Shown: positions 18,007 through 27,586 of the stretch, piece after piece
How positions within the stretch are numbered: position 1 is the stretch's first letter
Layout of the letters: each line of letters begins with the position of its first letter
Origin: Magnetococcales bacterium DCbin2
GTDB taxonomy: Bacteria; Pseudomonadota; Magnetococcia; Magnetococcales; UBA8363
DNA: 33,099 bases
Reading direction: 5' to 3'
Assembly (NCBI GenBank): GCA_002753615.1
Contig: PEAO01000031.1
Location: 1 to 33,099, forward strand
Made by a program: the position numbers and the translations under genes
The notes under the pieces: model-generated
The model's input: only the letters and a program-made list of their open reading frames with translations
Databases searched by the model: none
Told to the model about the DNA's origin: nothing

Positions 18007-19094
18007 GGCGGGATCCCCGCATAATCGAACGTGTCGAGGCGGTATTGGGTGGGAGCTGCAAGTATTTTTGTCCCCTTTTCGCGATGAAAACAGGCCGCAA
18101 CACGCTTCCAGGGGAGGTCCGAAGGCAATTTTCCGATGTGTTTTAAAAAATGGACCGCTTGGCCAACGTGTTCACTTTCCAAAAGATCGTCTTCGGGAAT
18201 CACGGGCATGGCTTGCAAATAACGGATACTGCTGTGTCCCAGCCGCAATGATTCTTTGATGGGAAGGGCAAAATCATAACCCTGGAATGGGCGAATGGTG
18301 GCATTGGACCAGAATAGGGCTTGGATAAAGTTTTTATCGGATGATATCAGCCAGTTGAGTGCCCGAAATTCGGCGGCGATCATCAGATCGATGATTTCAG
18401 GATACCGCTCGGCGAAAGGGTGGGAGAAATAAAGGTATCCTGAGGAGAGAAATTTGTGGATGATGTGATGGCCGTATAAATGCGCTGCCATGGTGGGGGT
18501 CGGTTCCCAAGCACTGAATGCATCGATGGTCCCCTGTTCCAGGGCTTGGGGCATGGCGTTGACCGCCATGGGGACCAGGGTGACATCCGATTCGGTCAGG
18601 TTATTGGCGCGCAAGGCATTCAAAAGGGCATAATGGGCATTGGAACCCAAGGCATATCCAATCCGTTGCCCCCGCAACTCAGACGGGAGTATCGGCTTGG
18701 GGGCGACAATGGCGGTGAAATAATAATCGGCCAGGGAGACGATATGCACCCGATCGGCGACACAGGCGGTGATGGCGGGCATATCACCGCCAATCCCCCC
18801 GTCCAGGTTTCCCTGATGGATCTGGGTGTTTACGTCCGCACCTTTGAAAAAGGGGTGGAAGCGGATTTTTTTCCCCAGTTGTTGTAACTGGGCTTCAAGG
18901 ATTGCATCGTGTCGCATGACTTCTGTGATGATGCCACTGGGAAACCAGAGTGGTTGGACACCGATGTCCACGATGGTCTCAGACTTGCTGCCGCTGGGGG
19001 AGGTTTCTTGAGCATGTCCGATGTTTGGGACCGACGAGAACAGCCCCAGCACCCAGAGGAGTATGACAAGGAAGTTGATGCGGCACTTGGACAT
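18003..19094 (-). CDS. NMT1/SsuA-type periplasmic solute-binding protein, no transporter partner nearby
   Basis: Signal peptide then IVDIGVQPLWFPSGIITEV...GNLDGGIGGDMPAITA...LRGQRIGYALGSNAHYALLNALRANNLTESDVTLVPM...ALEQGTIDAFSAWEP. Confidence 0.88.
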   Translation of the reverse strand: MSKCRINFLVILLWVLGLFSSVPNIGHAQETSPSGSKSETIVDIGVQPLWFPSGIITEVMRHDAILEAQLQQLGKKIRFHPFFKGADVNTQIHQGNLDGGIGGDMPAITACVADRVHIVSLADYYFTAIVAPKPILPSELRGQRIGYALGSNAHYALLNALRANNLTESDVTLVPMAVNAMPQALEQGTIDAFSAWEPTPTMAAHLYGHHIIHKFLSSGYLYFSHPFAERYPEIIDLMIAAEFRALNWLISSDKNFIQALFWSNATIRPFQGYDFALPIKESLRLGHSSIRYLQAMPVIPEDDLLESEHVGQAVHFLKHIGKLPSDLPWKRVAACFHREKGTKILAAPTQYRLDTFDYAGIPP

Positions 19095-19113
19095 GGCGGA
19101 CCGGGGTTAGCGA

Positions 19114-19983
19114 TCATTCTTTGGGTTGGAATCTCTTTTCCAATGCATGGTGTCTCTCCAGCCGGATGACCTGTTCAAAAGCCTTGAAGTTCATTGTATG
19201 TGCTAGGCCATCGGTTGTCCCATGTTTTTTTAAGTGAGCTAGGCAATTTTGCAGGGCTTCGGTGGCGGCGAAGAGTGCGGAGAGTGCGAATACGACCACT
19301 TTATACCCCATACGTTGGAGTTCATCGGCGGACAGATTGGGGGTTTTGCCCCCTTCGATGATGTTGGCGAATAGATATTGATGGGGGAAACGTTGTGCGA
19401 TGGCCTGTAATTCTTCGACCGACTGTGGTGCTTCGACGAACAACATGTCGGCTCCCGCCTCCAGGTAGCGTTCGCCCCGTTCCATGGCATCCTGAAGTCC
19501 ATGGATGGCGCGGGCATCGGTGCGGGCGACGATGACCAGACCGCTTTCTTGGGCGGCGAAGCGGGCGGCACGAATTTTTTCCACCTGTTCGGCGACGCTG
19601 ATGACTTGTTTACCTTCCATATGGCCGCACCGTTTGGGCCATACTTGATCTTCCAGGATGATGCCGGCGACGCCAGCTAAGACGGCATCTTCCACGGTAC
19701 GAATGACATTGAGGGGGTTGCCATACCCGGTATCCATATCGGCGATGACGGGGATGGCGGTTGCCTGGGCGATGGATCGGGCCGCTTGAATCATTTCGGT
19801 TGCCGTTAAGTATCCCAGATCGGGTTTGCCCAGTCGGGCGGCGGCAATGCTGAACCCTCCAGAGAAAATCAGATGGAAGCCGACTTGTTCGGCGATGAGG
19901 GCACCCAGACAATCATAAACGGCGGGGGCGATATGGATACCGGGTTCGGCCAGTCGGGATCTTAAGTGTTCTCCGGCGGTCAC
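19114..19983 (-). CDS. Isocitrate lyase / PEP mutase superfamily protein (oxaloacetate decarboxylase-like)
   Basis: IPVIADMDTGYGNPLNVIRTVEDAVLAGVAGIILEDQVWPKRCGHMEGK and VIVARTDARAIHGLQDAMERGERYLEAGADMLFVEAP. Confidence 0.93.
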   Translation of the reverse strand: MTAGEHLRSRLAEPGIHIAPAVYDCLGALIAEQVGFHLIFSGGFSIAAARLGKPDLGYLTATEMIQAARSIAQATAIPVIADMDTGYGNPLNVIRTVEDAVLAGVAGIILEDQVWPKRCGHMEGKQVISVAEQVEKIRAARFAAQESGLVIVARTDARAIHGLQDAMERGERYLEAGADMLFVEAPQSVEELQAIAQRFPHQYLFANIIEGGKTPNLSADELQRMGYKVVVFALSALFAATEALQNCLAHLKKHGTTDGLAHTMNFKAFEQVIRLERHHALEKRFQPKE

Positions 19984-20183
19984 GGGTGTTCTCCAGGGTT
20001 AGGTTGCTTGAGGATCATCGGGCAACAAATGATTTGAGATTTTTTCATGCTTTTTGGCCGATATGTAACCCATAAGTGTCTGTATATAGATTATTGCCAG
20101 TTTACTTTAAATGATTCATGCGATAGTGTTGGCGACAGTGCATTCGTGAGACTGTGGGGCATTCTATCGAGAGGAGAGTCATT

Positions 20184-21251
20184 ATGGAAGCGACGCATTT
20201 AAGTGCGGTGGTGTTTCAGGGGGGTGGTGCCTTTGGATCCTACGAATATGGTGCCTTCAAGGCACTGTGGGATCGGGGTATTCGGCCCAAGGTTGTGACG
20301 GGTGTTTCCATCGGTGCGGTCAATGCGGCGGTCATCGCGGGGTGTAAAAACGATGATCCACCGGCGGCTTTGGATGAGCTATGGGATCGTTTGAGTGCCC
20401 TTCCCATGCCGGGTTTACCCGATAGTTTGCATCATCTGCTCTCCATGCCGTTCAATCCCGGCATGTACTCTCCCAATCCATGGCTTTTGATTTCTCCGTT
20501 CACCCAGACCCATTTTTCCGACACCTATTTGCTGGAAAAAACCCTGAATGAGATGATCGATTGGGAGAAACTCAACCGGGGGACGACCCGTTTGGCGGTG
20601 ACCTCTTTGAATATTGAAACTGGCAAACTGGAAGTGTTTGCCAACTTTCCGCAGGAGGGGGACCAAGGACCGCCCACGGTGCTGAATGCTTCCCATATTT
20701 TAGCCAGTGGTGCGTTACCGCCGGGGTTTCCCATGGTGCAGATCAACGGTTCGCACTATTGGGATGGAGGGCTATTTGACAATACGCCACTCAAACCGGC
20801 CTTCAAGGCATTGAATGGGTTCAAGGATTCTTCCGAACAAAACTATACGCGCTCGGTTTATGTCTTTTCTCTGTTTCCCCAACGGGGGATGGTTCCGAAA
20901 AATTTGTTGGAAGTTGATGATCGTAAAATGAGCATTTCTTTTGAATGTAAGATTGATTATGACAAAAAACTGTACCAAAAGATGAACAGTCTTCGTGAGT
21001 TTGCCCATAAAGTGGATGCATGGCTCCCCAGTGACAGCCCCTTGCGTCATGACGAAGGGTTTCAGGATCTTCTTTCCTATCAACCGTTTTTGCCGCCGAT
21101 CATCATCGAATTGACCGAGAACTATTCGTTGCAGGAACAATTGCTCATCCCGGGGACCGATTTTACCCACAAGACCATCCAACATCGTTGCGGAGTTGGC
21201 TACCAGATCGCTATGGCGACGTTGGATGGTATGCTCCCTCAGGCTGCCTGA
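20184..21251 (+). CDS. Patatin-like phospholipase
   Basis: VVFQGGGAFGSYEYGAFKAL (oxyanion loop), GVSIGAVNA (GxSxG), WDGGLFDNTPL (Asp dyad). Start placed at ATG 20184 behind an AGGAGAG ribosome-binding site. Confidence 0.93.
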   Translation: MEATHLSAVVFQGGGAFGSYEYGAFKALWDRGIRPKVVTGVSIGAVNAAVIAGCKNDDPPAALDELWDRLSALPMPGLPDSLHHLLSMPFNPGMYSPNPWLLISPFTQTHFSDTYLLEKTLNEMIDWEKLNRGTTRLAVTSLNIETGKLEVFANFPQEGDQGPPTVLNASHILASGALPPGFPMVQINGSHYWDGGLFDNTPLKPAFKALNGFKDSSEQNYTRSVYVFSLFPQRGMVPKNLLEVDDRKMSISFECKIDYDKKLYQKMNSLREFAHKVDAWLPSDSPLRHDEGFQDLLSYQPFLPPIIIELTENYSLQEQLLIPGTDFTHKTIQHRCGVGYQIAMATLDGMLPQAA

Positions 21252-21268
21252 TGTAATCCTCACCAATC

Positions 21269-21349
21269 ATGGATAACGGGGACGACCCCCGTTACCCATG
21301 ATTGGCGGATTCACTTTCCGAACCCTGTCATGGGGTTGGACAAGGAAAT
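21269..21349 (+). repeat. 81-bp dispersed hairpin element, copy 1
   Basis: 71/81 identical, ungapped, to 29525-29605; 5' portion forms a 31-nt stem-loop. Confidence 0.9.
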
Positions 21350-21419
21350 AGGGGTTCTCCAGGGTTGGTGAAATGATCATCATGAAGAAACAAAAATATT
21401 CTAGGGTCTTAATCCCGAC

Positions 21420-22973
21420 TCACGTCGGTGCAAAGAACTCTATGGTGTCCAGAAGCTTCTGCTTTCCAATCGGTTTGGAAAGATGCAGATTGAAACCAGC
21501 CTGCCGGGTTTTTTCAATTTCGTCGCGCGTATTACTGCCGGTGAGTGCCAGAATAGGCGTTGGTGGCAGGTTTTGTTCCAGCTCCCAGGCGCGCATTTCC
21601 CCAACCGCTTGGTATCCGTCCATCCCTGGCATATGAATATCCATCAATACAAGGTTGAACCCGCCACTTTTAAAACAATCCAGTGCCTGCATCCCATCCG
21701 CCACCATGGTCAATCGGTGCGCCGTATGTTGGAGAAAATAGTGGATGACCATGCGATTTTCTTCGGTATCGTCTACCAATAAAATCGACAATCCAGAGTT
21801 GTCTGCTTTGGATTCGTGGATCTTTTGATCGGGATGGAAAATCGGTTTCTCATCCGAAAAATCTTGGCCAGCCGCGCCGTATCCCAAACTCTGACGCGGA
21901 AGAAACAGCGTAATCGTGGTCCCCTGTTGGGGCGAAGAGTCCATGTGGATGGTCCCCCCCAGGGTTTGGGTGATCAGCCGGGCAGAATAGGTTCCCAAAC
22001 CGGTCCCGCCACTTTTCCCCGTGGTGATATATTTTTCAAAAAACCTTCCACGGATGGCTTCGGGAACGACTCCCGAATTTTGAATTTGCACCCGAGCCAT
22101 TTTTCCAGTATCCATCCGAATCGTGACCGGTTCCCCATTTTCACTGGCTTCAGCGGCGTTTTTAACCAAATTGGAGAGCATGGAATAACAAAGCAGTTCT
22201 TCGCCCCAAATCGTAAAGGTATCGCCAGGAAGCACAGGTTGACCATCCAAGAACAGGCGGGGCGGCAAATAACGAACCTCGCCGAAGATGCGATGAATCA
22301 CCATCAATAGATCCACCGGTTCTGGGTCCAAGGTATAGTTGCCTTGCTCCATTTTTAACATGTCCAAGGAACGATTGATCATCTCCAACATTTTATAACC
22401 GGCCCGTTCCTGCATGACGAGCAATTGCCGGTGGTCCGGGAGAAGATAATCGGCCTCCAGGAGGAGTTGCGTCGATCCTAAAATGCCACTGAGCGGTCCT
22501 TTGAGATCATGGCGGGATATTTGTTCCACGGTTTCTCTCAGGACCAGCAATCGTTCCAGTTCCTTGTTTCGTTTCGCCAAAGATTCACGGGCCTGTTTGA
22601 GTCCCAGGTGCGTTCTGACTCGGGCCTGAATGATGGACGGACGCAAAGGCTTGATCAGGTAATCCACCGCCCCCATGGCCAATCCTTTTTTTTCATCTTC
22701 CTCTTCCGTCAGATTGGTGATGAAAATCACCGGAATATCGTGGGTGACCGGATCACCCTTCAACCGGGAACACACCTCATATCCTCCCATCCCTGGCATT
22801 TGGATATCCAAAATAATCAAGTCGGGTTTGGGATCGGACACGGCGCGCTTTAAGGCTTGTTCACCATTCACGGCGACTTTGATCTGATAGTCATCTTTTA
22901 AAATATCGTTGAGGACATTGATGTTCAGCCGTTCATCATCGACAATCATGATTCTGAATTTTCGTTGTGTCAT
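21420..22973 (-). CDS. REC-histidine kinase-REC hybrid protein
   Basis: REC (IIVDDERLNINVLNDIL...LIILDIQMPGMGGYEV), kinase core (ISRHDLKGPLSGILGSTQLL, GGTGLGTYSARLI), REC (LVLMDIHMPGMDGYQAV). ORF open from 23012; a start near 22973-22979 is more likely. Confidence 0.93.
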   Translation of the reverse strand: MTQRKFRIMIVDDERLNINVLNDILKDDYQIKVAVNGEQALKRAVSDPKPDLIILDIQMPGMGGYEVCSRLKGDPVTHDIPVIFITNLTEEEDEKKGLAMGAVDYLIKPLRPSIIQARVRTHLGLKQARESLAKRNKELERLLVLRETVEQISRHDLKGPLSGILGSTQLLLEADYLLPDHRQLLVMQERAGYKMLEMINRSLDMLKMEQGNYTLDPEPVDLLMVIHRIFGEVRYLPPRLFLDGQPVLPGDTFTIWGEELLCYSMLSNLVKNAAEASENGEPVTIRMDTGKMARVQIQNSGVVPEAIRGRFFEKYITTGKSGGTGLGTYSARLITQTLGGTIHMDSSPQQGTTITLFLPRQSLGYGAAGQDFSDEKPIFHPDQKIHESKADNSGLSILLVDDTEENRMVIHYFLQHTAHRLTMVADGMQALDCFKSGGFNLVLMDIHMPGMDGYQAVGEMRAWELEQNLPPTPILALTGSNTRDEIEKTRQAGFNLHLSKPIGKQKLLDTIEFFAPT

Positions 22974-22983
22974 GGCCATTCCT

Positions 22984-25900
22984 TCAACCGTGTACGCCGG
23001 TTTCTTGTGCAAATCTTTCCAAGGTCACCATGGCTTCTTCAAATTGAAAACCGTTGATTTCGTTCTGCAACGTCTCAAATTGTTCCCGGTGTTCCGCTCC
23101 AACCATCGGCTCCATACGCTCCAACACCTCCATGGATTGGGGAGATGCTTCGCGCAACGATTCTGCCAGTTCCTTCACCAATGGAAACAAGGTTTTTCTA
23201 TCGGTTTCCCGGTCTTTGACATCCGAATTTTCTCCATGTGGAGTCTGTTTCATCAACGTCAAGGCACCCATAAGTTCTTCAAAAGACCATTGAAAGATTT
23301 TCCAGTGTTTATCGATGGCCGTGAACGATTTGAGTCCCGTTTCCAGATGTCCCGCTGCCTTGGCAAGGTTGAGGGCACCCAGATTGCCTGCTGCCCCTTT
23401 GATGGTATGCGCCAAATGTTGGGCATCATCCAATCGTCCCTGGTCGATGGCCTCCCGCATCCGTAGGGAGCTTGCGCCATGATCCTGATAAAATTCTAGC
23501 AACAACTTGCGAAACAAAAGATGATTATACCGTACTTTGCTCAATCCCTGTTCCAGGTTGATACCCGGAATGGATTGGGGCAATAATCCCGCACCCGCAA
23601 CGTTCGGCACCACGATGGATGACTGGGGAGAAGACGGTTTTCCAGGCCGGAATGGCAACCATCGTCCCAAAGTCCGATAGAGGGCTGCCGGTTCCACAGG
23701 CTTGCCCACATGATCACTCATCCCGACGTTCTGACATTTTTCCAGATCCGAAAAAAGGACATGCGCGGTCATGGCGATGATGGGCAGATGGTCAAATCGA
23801 CCGTCGGCACGAATCCACTTTGTCGCCTGAAAACCATCCATCAAGGGCATTTGCACATCCATCAACACCAAGTCATACGGCTCCCGTTGTACCGCCTGGA
23901 TCCCCTCCTGGCCGTTGTTGGCAATAGTCACTTTCAAGCCAACCCCCTCCAACAGTTCCCGCGCAACTTGTTGATTGATCGCGTTATCTTCCACCAGCAA
24001 CACATGGGCGGGGAGGAATTCGGGGGGTACTTCCTCGGCGAAAGGATCCCCAGGGGGGGAATCGGAGGTATCTTGTTCGCCCTGAGGCAGGTCGAAACGG
24101 AGGGAAAAACCAAAAGAACTTCCGCAACCCGGTTCGCTGGCCACGCCGATTTCTCCACCCATCTGCGCCACCAACCGTTGGCTGATGGAGAGTCCCAGAC
24201 CGGTGCCACCATACTTTCGGCTGATGCTGGAATCGGCCTGAGAAAACGCCCGGAACAGATTCGCCTGTTCGGAAATCGTCATCCCAATACCGGTATCCTC
24301 GACCAAAAAGCGTACTATCACCTGTTGGGACTCCCAGGTATCACAGGAGATTTCAAGGCGAACCCAACCGGCTTCGGTAAATTTGATGGCATTGCCCACC
24401 AAGTTGGCCAATACTTGTTTGATACGTAAGGGATCGCCGATCACATATTCAGGGACATCTGGGGCTACCGAGATCTGGAATTCTAATTGATTGGATCGGG
24501 CTTTGGCGGAAAACAAACTGGAGAGACTTTCCACCACATCATTCAAAGAAAAAACGATCCGTTCCACCGCCATTTTTCCCGCTTCCAATTTGGAAAAATC
24601 GAGGATGTTATTGATGATATCCAACAGGTACCGGGTTGATAATCGAATTTTATTGAGGTATTCCCGCTGCTGAACGGTCAAGAGCGTCTGCAAAGCCAGA
24701 TGTGACATCCCTAGAATTCCATTCATGGGGGTCCGAATTTCATGGCTCATGGTTGCCAGGAATGCACTTTTGGCGGCACTGGCCTCATCGGCCTGGAGTT
24801 TTGCCGCCTCTAAATCTCGGGTCCGTTCCAATACCTTATGTTCCAAACCCTCCTTGGCCTGAATCAACAGTGCCTGTTCACGACGCTGCGCCATCTCCTT
24901 CTCCTGACGCAGAATATTGATGGTATCCGCCAAAGCCAGAGAGAAAAAGACCGCCTCCAACCAAATGCCAATACGGTTCCCCCAGGTATTCAAGATGCTG
25001 AATTCATTGAAACCCATCCAATGCACCAAGGGAAAAATGAGTAAAATACCCGCCATCCCCCAAGCCAAGGTATAAAATCGAACACGCTTTTCCCCCTTGT
25101 ACCAAGACCAGGCACTGATAAAAGGGAGAAGCATCATGGGAATAGGGATAACAAGTATCATACCAATGGCCAATTTTCGTTGACCAAAATTGAGTACAAT
25201 CACCGATAATAATGCGAATACGTTCCAGAGCAGATAGAAATTATCCAAACGAGGCATATACTTTTTTGTATTCAGAAATTTTCGACTAAACTGTATGGCC
25301 ATGATCATGGTAAAAGGCATAGATATCATGAATAGATTATCGGTTAACCATTCTGAATCGTTATAGAAATATCGATGCGCAAGTCCCAAAGAAGTGGCCG
25401 CTGTGAGTATTTGGAACAATAAGTAAAGGACATACCAGAGATATTCCTCCATGCGGGTCGCAAAGAAAAGAAACAAATTATAGACAAACATAAATGCCAT
25501 TCCACCAAAGAAGGCCCCCTGAAGTAATCCGATCAGGTCACGATGGTTGGCAAAATGTTTCGGGGACCATAGGCGAATCTGGGCATCAACCATCCCCATT
25601 TTTTCAAAGGCGAAGCGTACATAAACATGGTAATGCTCAGAGGGTTGCGTCGTCACGGGGATGACAAACGATTCAAAGGGGATGGGACGGTTGCCAAAGG
25701 GACGCATGTCACCCACCAAGTAGGTCTGGTAATTCCCCCGGTCATCGAAAAGATAAAAATCCAGAAAATCCGTTTGCGGATGCGTTGCTTCCAGCAACCA
25801 TTGCACCGCTTGGTTGGAATGGTTGACCACTTCCAATCGCACCCACCAAGCGGAGGTCTGCAATCCCTGATTCGCCTTGCCATCCTCGATGGGAACAAAA

Positions 25901-26157
25901 CGATTTTCCCATACCGGGGAGCGAATGGCATCGATATCCAACATCCCCCCTGGATCTTCCATGATGGCGATAAAAGGGGTCGCTGACAGCCCCTTCAACG
26001 CCGTTCCAACGTCCAGGACCAATCCATAGTTACGACTGTTTGCCCAACCGGGATGGATAAAAAAGAGAAACAACATGCCCATACAAGACAAAATACCCCC
26101 CTTCAGCCAACCGCCATGGCCGAACGGTCGGTTTCGTTGCGTGGGGTAACAAGGCAA
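22984..26157 (-). CDS. 7TMR-DISM hybrid histidine kinase with C-terminal REC and HPt
   Basis: Signal peptide, DISMED2-like periplasmic domain, seven hydrophobic segments, [40 protein letters not shown] ([14 protein letters not shown]), HPt ([18 protein letters not shown]). Confidence 0.95.
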   Translation of the reverse strand: MPCYPTQRNRPFGHGGWLKGGILSCMGMLFLFFIHPGWANSRNYGLVLDVGTALKGLSATPFIAIMEDPGGMLDIDAIRSPVWENRFVPIEDGKANQGLQTSAWWVRLEVVNHSNQAVQWLLEATHPQTDFLDFYLFDDRGNYQTYLVGDMRPFGNRPIPFESFVIPVTTQPSEHYHVYVRFAFEKMGMVDAQIRLWSPKHFANHRDLIGLLQGAFFGGMAFMFVYNLFLFFATRMEEYLWYVLYLLFQILTAATSLGLAHRYFYNDSEWLTDNLFMISMPFTMIMAIQFSRKFLNTKKYMPRLDNFYLLWNVFALLSVIVLNFGQRKLAIGMILVIPIPMMLLPFISAWSWYKGEKRVRFYTLAWGMAGILLIFPLVHWMGFNEFSILNTWGNRIGIWLEAVFFSLALADTINILRQEKEMAQRREQALLIQAKEGLEHKVLERTRDLEAAKLQADEASAAKSAFLATMSHEIRTPMNGILGMSHLALQTLLTVQQREYLNKIRLSTRYLLDIINNILDFSKLEAGKMAVERIVFSLNDVVESLSSLFSAKARSNQLEFQISVAPDVPEYVIGDPLRIKQVLANLVGNAIKFTEAGWVRLEISCDTWESQQVIVRFLVEDTGIGMTISEQANLFRAFSQADSSISRKYGGTGLGLSISQRLVAQMGGEIGVASEPGCGSSFGFSLRFDLPQGEQDTSDSPPGDPFAEEVPPEFLPAHVLLVEDNAINQQVARELLEGVGLKVTIANNGQEGIQAVQREPYDLVLMDVQMPLMDGFQATKWIRADGRFDHLPIIAMTAHVLFSDLEKCQNVGMSDHVGKPVEPAALYRTLGRWLPFRPGKPSSPQSSIVVPNVAGAGLLPQSIPGINLEQGLSKVRYNHLLFRKLLLEFYQDHGASSLRMREAIDQGRLDDAQHLAHTIKGAAGNLGALNLAKAAGHLETGLKSFTAIDKHWKIFQWSFEELMGALTLMKQTPHGENSDVKDRETDRKTLFPLVKELAESLREASPQSMEVLERMEPMVGAEHREQFETLQNEINGFQFEEAMVTLERFAQETGVHG

Positions 26158-26160
26158 TGT

Positions 26161-27246
26161 TTAATCTTCCTTTCCATTGAAGAAAAAATCCATTCTCAGT
26201 TCCACAAGATCCAGATCAACGGTATTTTTCCCTGTCAGCGTATGGTTATAACTCAAGTAAATATCTGCCGGGATGCCAAATTGAAACAATCGGATTCCCA
26301 TGCTCGGTTTGATCATCCATCGCTGCCAGTCGGTTGCGGCAACCGATGCCATAGACCCGGAAAATTCACCCGCTGTGGTATCAAAGCTTTGGCGTTTTTC
26401 TTTGTTTTGAATATCATAAAGCAAGCCCACTTCTGGTAGAAAATCCCATTTTCCCAGAGACCCACGGTATTGAGGAACCAACTCCAAATGATGGGCCATA
26501 CCCGGTTGGAATTTTTGCTTTCCTGCCTGTGCCGCATTGGTAGGAAAGGCGGCACTGCGATGCGCCGCCAATCCATAATCATGGCGGGGGCGGGAAATAA
26601 TAAAAAAGCGGTCGGTCAATTGATAATCGGTCCAGGTATCCAATCCCAGATCCCACTGTCCATCCCCCGTGGAAACATCATCGGCGTTTAACGGATCGGC
26701 AACATGTCCGGTTGGGATGCGGACACCGCCGCCCAACGCCAGTCGGAAAGGATCCTTGTTGGTTCCGGTCACTCTGTTTTTAAATCCGATGAACAAATCG
26801 CCGATACTGGAATGTTTGGGGTCGGTATCATCCAGGGTTGCCACTGCCCTGGCGATGGTCGTTTTTTGCACCGTCCCCAAGGATGACCAACCCGCCCCCT
26901 GGCTCAAAGAAGCACTTTGCCGGGTATCGTGACTGAAAAATGGCCACCATAAACCAAGGCTGAGATCATCGGTCACCCCATGGTCCAATGTCACGTCGGT
27001 GCGCCCCAGGCGATAACGGGCTTGGTTATCTATGGAATAACCATTGGTTACCGCGGTGGGTATCCCTTTGGCCTTGAGCTTGTCCAAGCCCACCTGACCC
27101 AAGGGTTGCCGCTCTTGACTGTCCGAAAACCACTGATCGCCGCCACCCACATTTTCAAATATGCGTACACGCGACACCCCTTTGGGCAACAGTTTGGCAC
27201 TCAAGGCCCAGGACTCACACGCCCCTCCCAGCGAAACAACGGCCAT
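26161..27246 (-). CDS. Predicted outer-membrane / transporter-like beta-barrel protein; true start probably at 27298 but out of frame in this sequence
   Basis: Secreted-type N-terminus, alternating beta-barrel-like C-terminal strands ending LRMDFFFNGKED; upstream ATG at 27298 with AGGAG Shine-Dalgarno is 1 nt out of frame across A9/G9 tracts. Confidence 0.7.
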   Translation of the reverse strand: MAVVSLGGACESWALSAKLLPKGVSRVRIFENVGGGDQWFSDSQERQPLGQVGLDKLKAKGIPTAVTNGYSIDNQARYRLGRTDVTLDHGVTDDLSLGLWWPFFSHDTRQSASLSQGAGWSSLGTVQKTTIARAVATLDDTDPKHSSIGDLFIGFKNRVTGTNKDPFRLALGGGVRIPTGHVADPLNADDVSTGDGQWDLGLDTWTDYQLTDRFFIISRPRHDYGLAAHRSAAFPTNAAQAGKQKFQPGMAHHLELVPQYRGSLGKWDFLPEVGLLYDIQNKEKRQSFDTTAGEFSGSMASVAATDWQRWMIKPSMGIRLFQFGIPADIYLSYNHTLTGKNTVDLDLVELRMDFFFNGKED

Positions 27247-27258
27247 CGTGATGACCAG

Positions 27259-27280
27259 CCCCCCCCCGCCATTTTTTTTT
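27259..27280 (-). repeat. Paired homopolymer tracts (C9 at 27259-27267 and T9 at 27272-27280 on + strand; G9/A9 on coding strand)
   Basis: Read directly from gaccag-ccccccccc-gcca-ttttttttt-cag. Confidence 0.97.
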
Positions 27281-27586
27281 CAGTCTCTTTTCTGGCATAT
27301 CCGATTTCTCCTGCCACATTGTGAAGAATTGCCGCCGGCTCCATTGTCTCAAGAACTGGGCCATGGCCCATAGAATCAAATTTTCACTTTTGATAACAAT
27401 AATATAAAAAGATAATCAATAACCATCCCACTGCACAGGGCGGGTGCGTCAAAACAGAAACCGATCCGGGACAAGATCAACGTAAACCGAGAATTATGTC
27501 AAATTTAACAAAACGATTCCACGATTTATCACGGCACATTAGGTACGTATCCCTGTTTCATTTGGCACACCCCCTAGACAGAAAGA

